From Hermodice carunculata (Eukaryota > Annelida > Polychaeta > Eunicida > Amphinomidae), in assembly GCA_964020975.1 (NCBI GenBank), contig OZ026630.1, forward strand, positions 65,319,013 to 65,383,012: a DNA stretch of 64,000 bases, read 5' to 3'. This document shows, one piece after another, positions 1 through 10,372 of this stretch. Each line of letters starts with the position of its first letter. Position 1 is the first letter of the stretch. Under the pieces are notes generated by a model. It was not told the origin of the DNA, made no database searches, and saw only the letters and a list, made by a program, of their open reading frames with translations. The translations under genes were made by a program, and so were the position numbers.

Positions 1-189
1 CAGTTGTCTGTTATTGACATTGATCTTGAGTTCATTACAAAATTTTAAATTAAAGGAATATCTTTTTTGTTTAGTGAATCAGTCATTAAATGCCTGCAAT
101 TACTACATGTAGATTTCTTCCAAGTATAGTTCTAGTATGTTCCAGGTTCTGAGTTTTTGATAACTTGGATGTTTCGGCAGCTTAATTAA

Positions 190-574
190 AGACCCTCCAG
201 CCACAGGTTCAGTTTCCCTGTGGAGAATGAGCTTGGTCTAGATGTTGGATACCTGAATGCCCTGAATCATGTCAGAAGCATTCAGGACTGCAATTCACAC
301 CTTGACCAAGCACTATATAAGGGGGTAGGTGTGGGGGTGCGGGTGGGGAGAGGTATCTTAAAAATCGACTTTTTCTTGTCTCTCTTTTTTTTGTTTTTGT
401 TTTGTTTTTCCTTTTGGTTTGTTAATTTTTTTGTAAATAAATTCAGGATTCTTTCAGAGGATGGGGTTGGCATCTTACTGGTTACTTTAATATTCTTGTA
501 TTCTACAAACACATTTCACAGCAAAAAAAAAAAAAAAATGACTGCAGTGTCAAGTTGGTCACACAATAAACTAA

Positions 575-639
<65 letters not shown>

Positions 640-1369
640 TTTGCGTTGGAATAAATCAAGTCAGTTTGTTGCACATACAGAATAGGAGATATTCATATTT
701 AACTGCGTTCCTGCTCACTTCCTGTGTCGACTTGTATTATATACTACCTGAACATCCATACATAACACCTTTCAACCAAAAGAGAGCCCTTTTCTAATCA
801 ATTTAGGCATCCTTTATGTTCCATATATATGTTAATACATTTTCTTAAGATTAATCTGTGTTCATGTTGTTCATTTTATTGAGAAAGTACGTATACTTTT
901 TGACCTTGCTAAATACGTGGATGTGCCCTGATGCAGGTGGCTCTCTCTTTTGCTCAACAAGTGTTAGACTAGGACCACACTTAAATATGAATACATCCTG
1001 TTATATCTCATTACATGTACATGCATATTGTCTGACCAATTTTGCACCACACTAAGCTGTCCTGTTTTTGTAGTGAAATGTGTAGCTGGAAGGGTAAAAG
1101 AATATAAAAGTAACCTTTAAAAGAATCATGAATTATTTACAAAAAAAAAAAAAAAAAGGGAGAGACACATGAGAGAAAGTCTATGCTGTAGATACTTCTC
1201 CCCCCCCCCCCCATAGTGTGTGGTCATGGTGTGAATTGCAGTCCTCATTGCTTCACCGCCCCAGTCTATTTTACACTTTACTGGGGACATGGTTAAGGGC
1301 ATTCAGGTATCCGACATCCATGCCAAATTCATTCTCCACTGGGAAGCTGAACCTGTGGCGCGAGGGTCT
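190..1369. mobile_element. TTAA-flanked non-autonomous TIR element
   Basis: The ends are long imperfect inverted repeats: left arm about 190-308, right arm about 1217-1369. They share AGACCCTC, CCACAGGTTCAG, GTGGAGAATGA, GGATACCTGAATGCCCT and GGACTGCAATTCACACC on opposite strands. Both ends abut TTAA (186-189 and 1370-1373), the target used by piggyBac-type transposases. The related copy at 3850-4230 lacks the insertion, so the boundaries are supported independently. No transposase frame is present. The interior holds a CTTT microsatellite and poly-A and poly-C tracts. The likely type is a piggyBac-like MITE or fold-back element; that family is inferred from TTAA only. Confidence 0.8.
574..636 (+). 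repeat. (CTTT)n microsatellite
   Basis: Nearly pure CTTT repeats of about 63 bp inside the TTAA element. They create a spurious Phe/Leu/Ser-rich open frame through the region. Confidence 0.95.
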
Positions 1370-1540
1370 TTAACGATATAGATAGGAGAAAGAATCAGGT
1401 TCAATGAAAAGTCTTGTATCGGTAGACAGCAAGTAATGGAGGAAGATGACAAATTTCAACCAATATGTGACTGTTGCTGGCTGCAAAACATACTTTGACA
1501 CATGATGTCTGACAGAGCAAAGCTAGAGTGCAAAAATGAG

Positions 1541-2610
1541 ATGATGAAGAAGGTTACAGGGTCAGGAGCATTTTTAGGGCCCGGTCAGGACGTGAGAAAC
1601 AGACATATTAGTAACAGTGCTCTTGCTTTCTTTTTGACCTTGAATGGCGAAAGCCAGGTCACTGGCCATTTAAATTTTTGGGCATGTAGGATATACTGTA
1701 CAGTTTGTGACCATGGTTACAATTAAACATAGAGAGGGAATGTCGCTGTCAAGACTAAAGTGTGAATGTGTCAAATTTGGCCAAAATGAGTTAAGAGTGC
1801 ATTATGAAGCACCGATGTGGGTTGGATCACATGACCTCGGTCTTGACATTGACACTTGTATATATACAGCAAACTAGATCCAAAAGGTGAAATGGCGAAA
1901 GGGTGTATGTAATTCACGAAAGGCCCCATGTCATTTCCCAACAGGGGGAAGGGCATATGTATTCTTAGTGACTATTCACTGTAATTTTATAATTTTGTAT
2001 TTTAGTGTAACTATTTCATATTAATTTGTTCAACATAATAGGTATTATGCCTTTTTTGGCTCAAAAAAGTGTAAAATATTCTGTTTTGATCTTTGACTTT
2101 GGTCTAAATAGGCCTATGTACAGATCTTATTACATAGGGCCTTTTGCCTAAATGACAGTGACAGCAACATGTTGCATACGCCCTTTTGTTTTTTGGCTCT
2201 TATTCAAAATTGTATCTATGCTACATTCCCCCTTTCGCCTTGACTGCCATGAAATGACACGTACATGCTTTCACGTTTTCTATCTTTAGATACCTTGAAA
2301 GGTCAAAGCCAGCTAGGTCATTTTCATAAAAAGTTTTGTCTATGGGAAATTCTGCATTTTTGAGGCAGTAATTAAAACATTTGTGGGAAATGATACATAT
2401 GCTTTCATGTAGTGCTGTTGTTTTGATATTGAATGACCTTTAAAGCTCAAAATAAGGATAATGGCAATTACAGTCTTTGTACTTTGGAAATGGAATATCT
2501 TATGACCACGGTTACGTTTCAAAACATAAATAGGAAATGCATGAGAAAATCAGATACCTGTATGCCTGAAGTTTTTCCTGCATTGCACAATATTTTTTGT
2601 TTGTTTGCAG
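1541..2610. other. Gene-free stretch
   Basis: AT-rich sequence with only short open frames that match no protein family I recognise. No repeat structure is evident. Confidence 0.5.
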
Positions 2611-2629
2611 CTCTAGATATGCCCTGTAG

Positions 2630-3162
2630 AATATGTGTATGTGTTCTGAGAGATTTGGCAAAAGTGCAATGATAATCCAATATTTGTAGCATATATTTGT
2701 CAGAGATTACGATCCAACAGTAGATGATATTTACTATAGATAATGTGTTGGTGACGAACAGGTTGCATGTTTACAAATATTTGATACTCCCGGTAACACA
2801 GATTACAGATCCTTCTTGGATAGCTCCATAGAGACTGCTGATGGTTTCTTGTGCTTATTTTCACTGGATAATTACAGCACAATCATAGAAACTGAAACAC
2901 TTATTGAACATATACAGACTTCCAAGCAACAAGATGCCAAACCTAAAATTCTTGTTGGGACAAAATCAGACCTAGACAGTCAGTCACTCAGAGTCAGTAC
3001 AAGTGGCAGACATCGAAGTGATGCGGGACAAAATAAATTTTCCATATATGGAAACATCAGCTAAGACAGGCAAGTAGTTGATGAAGTTTTCTCTGAAGTT
3101 GTCAAGTTAATCAGGAAATACAAGAATCCTGAGCAGGAAGAATTAAAGGAAGGCCAGTAGAT
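2630..3162 (+). pseudogene. Ras-family small GTPase, decayed intronless copy
   Basis: Three forward frames together read through a Ras fold in order. These are a P-loop GKSAMIIQY (about 2657), a switch I segment VRDYDPTVDD (about 2700), a switch II segment QIFDTPGNTDYRSF (about 2790-2818), GFLCLFSLDNYS, the base-binding segment ILVGTKSDL (NKxD became TKSD), METSAKTGK (the SAK motif, about 3047) and a tail VFSEVVKLIRKYKNPEQ. The copy is broken by in-frame stops after the P-loop and after switch I, a frameshift between TKSD and the SAK motif, and another just after it. No CAAX box precedes the final stop at 3160-3162. Ras, Ral and Rap all share the motifs, so the subfamily is unresolved. Continuity without introns suggests a retrocopy; no clear poly-A tail follows. 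Confidence 0.8.
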
Positions 3163-3760
3163 CATGCTGCAATTAATGTAATATGACACCATACAAAGTA
3201 TGTATTTTGACAAAGAAAACATTTAATTTTCTTTTGCAAGTAGGATCCTAAAAATGAACTTAATTGTACATCAAAGTGACATTTCTGGTTCTAGTTGCAC
3301 AGTATCGTGTGTATGTTTTATCAAATGAGACCACTTTTGGGGTTTAACATAGCTTCTCCTCATATATGCTAAGATTACTGGAAGTCAAGATTGAGATGAC
3401 CCCATATTTTTGACGAAACAGAGCAGCTTTTTGGATATGTACTGAAAACAACATTTATTAGAATACTGAAATGTAGATATTTCTTTTCTTCAACGTAGGC
3501 CTATTTCAAATCACAGTGAAGTCTACCAGACAAAAATCATCCTAAATGAGAGGAGACAATCCTCGTCCAACCACAACCCGCATTACAACTTAACTCTTTC
3601 ACCTCTAAATTTGAGACCGAGTCAACAGCTTTCCTCAGTGCACTTTGTGCGCACCATGCGCCAAGTGAGCCAAGGAAAGCTGTTGACCAAGACCAAAATT
3701 TTTTTATCAGGAAACTACCCCAAGTATAGGCATGTTGGTACTGGAATGAAAGCTCTTTAA
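3163..3760. other. Gene-free stretch after the Ras copy
   Basis: AT-rich and non-coding. It could include former 3' untranslated sequence of the Ras copy. The one structured feature is the hairpin at 3621-3687. Confidence 0.5.
3621..3687. other. Long imperfect hairpin
   Basis: GTCAACAGCTTTCCT at 3621-3635 is the exact reverse complement of 3673-3687. The inner parts also pair (CACTT with AAGTG, GCGC with GCGC), giving about 30 stem positions around a loop of about 5 bases. The size is in the range of a pre-miRNA or a very short inverted-repeat element. No flanking duplication was seen. Confidence 0.55.
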
Positions 3761-4224
3761 CCAGTTGTTAAAAAGAGTCTATGCACTGCCGTAGTATTAC
3801 AAGCAACAAAAATTGGGCCAATCTGCACAAGGGACGTCCTTAACAGTAGGCTGCTGTGGTTTGTTATTGCCATTGATGTTGGGTTGATCACAAAATAAAT
3901 TAAGGTAATGTCATTCTTTGTTTAGCAAACCAGTTATCAATTTATGCATGCAATTAGTACATGTAGATTCAAGTCTTGCTCTAGTATATCCCAGGTGCCC
4001 AGTTTTTGATAACTGGTATTCACTAATAAAGATATTCCTGCAGTTTTAGGATGTAGATGGGAGAAAGAATCAGGTTCAACAAAAAGTCTTTTGTCAGTGG
4101 ATGATAATTAATAGTGGAAAAACTACAAATGTCTACTGGCATGTGACTGTTGCTTGCTGTATAACGTGCTTTGATACATGATGTCTGTCCAAGCAGATCT
4201 TGAGTCCAAAAATGCTTTATAACA
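3760..4224 (+). repeat. Dispersed repeat copy 2 (uninterrupted)
   Basis: Begins near AACCAGTTGTTAAAAAGA and runs to about 4224, where copy 3 begins with the related AGCCAGTTGTTAAAAAGA. It is continuous where copies 1 and 3 are split, so it serves as the empty-site reference for both insertions. Confidence 0.7.
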
Positions 4225-4720
4225 ATAAGCCAGTTGTTAAAAAGAATGCATACAGTGCAATAGCATTAAAACAGTTACAGTTCTAGTATATTCCAGCTTC
4301 TGAATTTTTGACAACATGTATTCATTATGGCCATCCCAAATAAATTATCTGGTACTCAGGCCCTTCCTTTATTACTTTAAACCTTGCCTTACGGATTAAT
4401 TTTATTGCCAAAATCTATTTTAAAAAAGAACAACTTAAGATTTTGATGATGTCTGTTTTGTGTATTGATTGTAGATTTGAGTACCTGAAACCTTTAAAAA
4501 TGACAGTAAAAACCAAAAGCAAGCCTCCCTCCCTCATCATTTTTTTGCAAGTAGGTTTGAGAACCAGAACCTTTATTTGGGATGGCCTAATAAAGTTTTT
4601 GTAGTTTTAGGATGTACATGTAGATAGGAGAAAAAAAAAACATTCATCAAAGAGTCAACTATTAGTAGACTGCAAGAAATGGAGGGAAAAAGTACAAATT
4701 TCTACTTTAGATAATTATTT
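4225..4720 (+). repeat. Dispersed repeat copy 3 (interrupted)
   Basis: Follows copy 2 head to tail. It lacks an internal part of copy 2 and is interrupted by a 259-bp TIR element. It resumes at 4588 with TAATAAAGTTTTTGTAG, matching copy 2 at about 4023. Confidence 0.7.
4329..4587. mobile_element. 259-bp MITE with GGCCATCCCAAATAAA termini
   Basis: Terminal inverted repeats GGCCATCCCAAATAAA (4329-4344) and TTTATTTGGGATGGCC (4572-4587), extended inward by CTGGT.CTCA. Comparison with copy 2 of the host repeat shows a clean insertion between ATTCATTA and TAATAAAG. The flanking duplication is short and ambiguous, perhaps TA. There is no coding capacity. Confidence 0.8.
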
Positions 4721-6225
4721 GACCTTGAAATGATGACCATTTTAATACAGTATGAGTAATAGAGTAAAGCAGCAGGAGATCAATCATAGCTTTATTCTTT
4801 AAATTGAGAACATGATGGTGCAATAAGATCATCTTGCAGAAAACCTCTTGTAAGCCCTAAATTCTGTACTGATGCCTTCCGAGGAAACAATTACCTGGTA
4901 TAGTGGTTTTTACCTTCATCTACCTAGGTACTCTAGTAATTGCCCAAATTTATCATTTTTATCACCAGAACAAAGAAAGGCAGCTTTGAAACAAGTCAGT
5001 GGCATACATATATTTGTCAGTTGGTACATAAAGGCCTATTCAGAATTTTGGAGCCTGACCCTGTTAATGAGCTGTGAACTACATTTGGTCTGTGATAAAA
5101 TTTGCTATTCACTTTTTTACTTATGTGGGCAAAAGTTGAAAGATGTAATCAATTATGTTCGATTGTCCTAGGTTAATTAGCTCAACATCTGGAAAATGTA
5201 GACAACTAAGTATATTTTTAGATAAATTGTCATGTTGGAGGCTTCTACTTATAGAAATAATGGTATACCACCATTGTGTATGCTTATTCCAGCTGCATGC
5301 ATTTGTAACGAAGTTGTTTACCTATAACAAAGTTGATCATTTGGGAAACAATTGTTTTGTGACCCGTAGGTCTATTTGGCCAAAGGGGTATTGTTGTAAA
5401 AGAAGCCAATGTTTCTTGAGAGTATAAGTGGTTATTTCAAAAATAAGAAAAAAGTTTTAAGATCTAAAGCTTATACACCTCTTCTTACATGTGATTGTAA
5501 GAGACAGTTGCAGCTGACACCAAAATTTGGTGCCTTCCACAACCTCCCTAACTGGGTCAGGCTTGAACATTCCTGAGCCCCTAATATTTACCATCCATGT
5601 CCATTTTAACTGGCAGCCAAATCAGTTTCACATGATTATTGTCATTGAGTAGGTGTTTCCATGGAAAGTCTTTAGAGATGCATGCAAGGCACCCAAATAA
5701 CTGTAATTTGTGAATAAATTGACAAGGTTGAGAAAGAAAGAAGTCTTGGTGTAATGATTGTTGCCTTCTATGTTTCTTTGGCTAACAGGTGAAATGACAA
5801 GGTTTAAATTTTTGTAGTCATTATTTCAGACCTAAGTTCTGAATTTATTTTTTCACTTAACATCTATTCAAGCACACTTTGGAGGTGTGGCAATTAACCT
5901 CTTTGAACCCAGGCACATTGTTGCCTATTATCCCAGCTAAATGAGTAAGTATTGTGCATAATGTAATGTTCAGCATTTATTTTTAAGCAGGGGAAAGAAC
6001 CATGTACCCAGTAGTACTTCAAAGAAGAAACTACAGATATCATAGATAAAATAATGTTGGTTACCAGTTCATATTTTATACATTGGATATTTTTCTGTAT
6101 GACCCTGTTATTCAGTGTTCAAACACAAAGTCGTAAGTTTATGTCATAATGGGCATATAATTGGGTCATGTGCCATACGGAGGTCCAGGGGGTTAAAAGT
6201 ACCGTTAACAGTGGCTACTTTAAAC
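4721..6225. other. Gene-free stretch
   Basis: AT-rich. The longest frames (about 90-100 codons, 4872-5427) have no recognisable domain or codon pattern. No repeats were recognised. Confidence 0.5.
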
Positions 6226-6382
6226 GCTTTTGTTAGCCAGCTGACTTGTCAGTCAGCTGAGCTTATGTTATGATTATAGCCATCCTTTGTCCACAATTCA
6301 CATTTTCAGTCAGCAGAGCTTATAGAATCCGTTTGCATCCGTCTGTCCATCCGTCCGTCTGTCGTTAGACTTTTTTTTTATA

Positions 6383-6846
6383 TTTTCGACTTCTTCTCAA
6401 AAAATCCTACATAGAATGCTTTGATTTTGCACATGGATGATCCCCAGGTGGACCTCTACCAAGTTTGCGAAGGAGATGATGATGCAATGCAAATTTCTAT
6501 TTTTTATGCATTTTTAAAGTTATTTTTTGAAAAAAATTAAAATTTCTTCATCTTAAGAACTACGAAGCCAATTGCTTTGATATTGCACATAGGGTCATCT
6601 GGGGTCAACTAGTTCTTATTTTGGCCACCGGGTGGCGCTGTGATCCGTTCCTATTTTTTTATGAATTATTGCCTGTTAAGGCTATTTTCGACTTCTTCTC
6701 CAGAACAGCTAAACAGAATTGCTTAAAATTTTATCAGAATATAGTTGGACATTTGACAAGGAAAGTTTGAAAAAATATTATGGATATGTTTATTTTAGGC
6801 AAAGTTATGGGATATCAAACTTCGCAACTGTAAGGAAGTGCTGCAG

Positions 6847-6880
<34 letters not shown>
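6383..6880 (+). repeat. B cassette unit 1
   Basis: Runs from ATTTTCGACTTCTTCTCAAA to a TA tract that follows GTGCTGCAGCTG. The same sequence recurs in unit 2 (6882-7000 plus 9194-9606, split by an A element) and unit 3 (about 9640-10130). The units differ by scattered substitutions and microsatellite length. Confidence 0.75.
6849..6880. repeat. (TA)n microsatellite
   Basis: Pure TA repeat directly after GCTGCAGCTG, at the end of B unit 1. Similar tracts stand at 9531-9545 and 9567-9606, after the same phrase in B unit 2. Confidence 0.9.
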
Positions 6881-6883
<3 letters not shown>

Positions 6884-7000
6884 CGACTTCTTCTCAAAAA
6901 CCGCTACATTGAACGTTTTGATTTTGTACATGGATGATTCCCAGGTTGACCTGTACCAAGTTTGTGAAGGAGATGATGATGCAAAAGTTTTTCTATTTTT

Positions 7001-9193
7001 AGCTCAGCTGACTTGTCAGTCAGCTGAGCTTATCTTATGGTCCTCCGTCCGTCGTCCATCGTCTGTCCCTCGTCCGTCCGTCCATCGTCCGTCAACAATT
7101 TACATTTTCGACTTCTTCTCCGAAACCGTCAGCCAGATCCACTTCAAACTTGATGGGGATGTGCCTTGGGTAGGTGTCTACCAAGTTTGTTCAAATGGTC
7201 ATGGTCCATTTATTTTTGGATTTTTAATGAATTTTTTTGTTCTTTTTTGGGTAAATCTTAAAAAGTCTTCTTCTCTGAAACCGCTCACCGGTTTACTTTG
7301 ATATCACACAGAAACACTCCCTGGGACACCTAGTTCTTAATTTGTTCACCAGGTGGCGCTGCAATTTTTTTTCTATTTTTTTATGAATTTTTGTGTGTTA
7401 TAGCTATTTTCGACTTCTTCTCCAGAACCGTCACTCAAATTAAGCTGAAACATGGTGGATATGTTCCTTGTAGAAGGGTCAAACAAAGTTGTTCACTATG
7501 TGGGAATGCTGCAGATTCCTGATTTTTAACGATTTTTTCAATTCGGGTACTTACCGGTCAATGCAGCTTTCCTATTGATTACTATGGAAGTCAATGAGCA
7601 TTCTAATGCTAATTCACATTTTTGACTTCTTCTCCAAAACCGTCATCCAGATTAACTTCAAACTTGGTGGCAATGTACCTTGGGTGAGTGTCTACCAGAT
7701 TGGTTCCAATGGTCATGCTCCAATGATTTTTGGATTTTTAATGAATTTTTTTTGTTCTTTTTTTGGACAAATCTTAAAAAATCTTTTTCTCCAAAAGCGT
7801 AACTCAATCGCTCTGATATCACAGGACAAGACACCTAGGGACTCCGTGTTTTTAATTTGTTGACCAGGTGGCGCTGCAATTTTTTACTAATTTTTTATGA
7901 ATTTTTGTGGGTTCTAGCTATTTTCGACGTCTTCTCCAGAACCGTTACTCAGATTAAGCTGAAACGTGGTGGATATGTTCCTTGTAGAAGGGTCAAACAA
8001 AGTTTTTCACTATGTGGGAATGCTGCAGATTCCTGATTTTTTACGATTTTTTCAATTCCGGTACTTACCGGTCAATGCAGCTTTCATATTGATTACTAGG
8101 GAAGTCAATGGGCATTCTGATGCTAATTCACATTTTTGACTTCTTCTCCAAAACCGTCATCCAGATTAACTTCAAACTTGGTGGCAATGTACCTTGGGTT
8201 GGTGTCTACCAAGTTTGTTCCAATGGTCATGTTCCAATGAATGTTTTTTTTTTTTTTTTTATGATTTTTTTTTCAAAAATCTTTGCAAAAGTTTTAATAG
8301 GAAAGTTTTAACATGGGAATTTCTTGTAATGGTTATAACTTAAATAATTTTGGCCAGATTTACTTCAAACTTGGTGGGGATGTGCCTTGGATGGATCTCT
8401 ACCAAGTTTGTTCAAATGGTCACGCTCTATTGATTTTTTGAATTTTTTATGAATTTTTTTGTTTTTTGGGGGGCAAACCTTAAAAACTCTTCACCTCTGA
8501 AACTGCTCACCCAATTGTTTTGATATTGTTCATAGACACTCCCAGGGACACAAAGTTCCCAATTTGTTCACCATGTGGCACTGCAATTTTTTCTATTTTT
8601 TTTTTTTTTATGAATTTTTTATGTGGTTTTGTTATCTTTCACTTGTTCTCAGAACCGTCACTCAGATTAAAGTGAAATGTGATGGATATGTTCTTGTGGA
8701 AGGGTCAAACAAAGTTTTTTACTAGGTGGCAGTGCTTTAGATTCCTGATTTTTAAGTATTTTCAACTCGGGTACTTATCGACCAATGCAGCTTTCCTATT
8801 GATTACTATGTAAGTCAATGGGCATTCTAGTGCTAATTCACAGGACAGCTGACACAAAATGTACTGTTTACTTGATAACTTGAGATCTGTTTTGAGTTAG
8901 TACTGTGATGCTGCACATGTTAATGTTTTTGTATGAAGGTCATGCTCAGACAGTACATGAATGACTTTGACCTCTTTTCTGGGGTCACAGTGCAACATAC
9001 ATGAATTTTACTCTTCATTATAACTTGAGAACTGCTTGAACCTTGATGTTGCACATGTTAAGTTTTCTTTTATCATGGTCAGACTTACTCAGAACATGGG
9101 TGACCTTGATCCTTTCCCAAGTTCATAGATCTGCAAGTGTGATGAATGTCAAGATCAGCTGAGGCACGGGCTGTTCACACAGCCCTCTTGTTG
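7001..9193 (+). mobile_element. A-type hairpin element inserted in B unit 2
   Basis: Begins with the palindrome AGCTCAGCTGACTTGTCAGT and a following GCTGAGC arm, continues with CCGT-rich sequence and cassettes, and ends with GGGCTG..CAGCCC followed by TCTTGTT. B sequence is interrupted exactly here: it breaks off after TTTTTCTATTTT and resumes with ATGAATTTTTTAATTTA. Unit 3 (about 9748-9785) shows the uninterrupted form. No obvious target-site duplication is seen. The tail (8845-9193) carries TGACCT and GGTCA half-sites. Non-autonomous; the rolling-circle class is inferred. Confidence 0.75.
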
Positions 9194-9562
9194 ATGAATT
9201 TTTTAATTTATTTTTTGAAAAAAAATAAAATTTCTTCATCTTAAGAAGCCAATTGCTTTGATATTGCACATAAGGTCATCTGGGGTCAACTTGTTCTTAT
9301 TTTGGCCACCGGGTGGCGCTGTGATTGTTTCCTATTTTTTTATGAATTATTGCCTGTTAAGGCGATTTTCGACTTCTTTTCCAGAACGGCTACACAGAAT
9401 TGCCTAAAATTTTATCAGAGTATAGTTGGACATTAGACAAGGAAAGTTTGAAAAAATATTATGGATATGTTTATTTTAGACAAAGTTATGGGATATCAAA
9501 CTTCGCAACTGTAAGGAAGTGCTGCAGCTGTATATATATATATATGTAAGGAAGTGCTGCAG

Positions 9563-9610
<48 letters not shown>

Positions 9611-9639
9611 ATACATTGCATATATTACACTATTGTATT

Positions 9640-10130
9640 TACCCTTTTGACATCTCAAAAACCGCAGTATGGAATGTTTTAATTTTGCACATGGATGTTG
9701 CCCAGGTGAACCTCTACCAAGTTTGCTAAGGAGATGATGATGCAATAATTTTTCTATTTTTAATGAATTTTTTAATTTATTTTTTGAAAAAAAATAAAAT
9801 TTCTTCATCTCAAGAACTACCTGGCCAATTGCTTTGATATTGCACATAGGGTCACCTGGGGTCAACTAGTTCTCATTTTGGCCACTAATAGGTGCTGCAA
9901 TTTTTTTCTATTTTTTTTTATGAATTTTTGTGTGTTAAGGCTATTTTTGACTTTTTCTCCAGAACAGCATGATAGAATTGCTTAAAATTTTGTGAAAATA
10001 TAGTTGGACATTAGACAGTGAAAGTTTGTGAAAATAATGTGGATATGTTAATTTCTGACAAAGTTATGGATATCAGACTTTGTGACTGTAAGTGAGTGCT
10101 GCCACTGTACACTGGCAGCCATTGAAACAG
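9640..10130 (+). repeat. B cassette unit 3 (uninterrupted)
   Basis: Carries the B landmarks (CACATGGATGTTGCCCAGGT, AAGGAGATGATGATGCAA) with no A insertion. It is the empty-site reference for the A element at 7001-9193. Confidence 0.7.
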
Positions 10131-10152
10131 CAAGGTATGTCAATTGATAATA

Positions 10153-10372
10153 CATGTACTACCATCAGCAGAGCTTATAGAATCCGTTTGCATCTGTCAT
10201 CCGTCTGTCCGTCCGTGCGTCCTTCTGCAAAATTTATTTTAAGGACAAACTTTGCTACCACTCTACATACATGTATAAAGCTGTACAAATCTAGACTGCA
10301 GTCCATGTGTTCCAATACTGTAAAAGCAGATCCCAGTCAGCAGAGCACAGGATCATCATGATCCTCTTGTTG
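10153..10372 (+). mobile_element. Short B-family hairpin element
   Basis: Starts ATCAGCAGAGCTTATAGAAT with CCGTCTGTCCGTCCGT just inside, and ends GTCAGCAGAGC then the palindrome AGGATCATCATGATCCT and CTTGTT. It has no cassette array. The same end sequence, with GTCAGCTGAGC, recurs at about 16463-16498. Confidence 0.65.

Larger units (their letters stand above)
1..1540 (+). repeat. Dispersed repeat copy 1 (interrupted)
   Basis: Bases 1-189 and 1370-1540 match, in order, one continuous block at about 3850-4230 (shared phrases include AGTTTTTGATAACT, GGAGAAAGAATCAGGTTCAA and ACATGATGTCTG). Here the block is split by a 1.18 kb TIR element. The repeat has no coding potential I can see. It is either a non-coding repeat family or a local duplication. 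A third, partial copy lies at about 4225-4720. Confidence 0.75.

Noticed and set aside
220-654. 144-codon open frame
   Set aside because: It crosses a TIR element and its CTTT microsatellite; composition is repeat-driven and no domain is recognisable.
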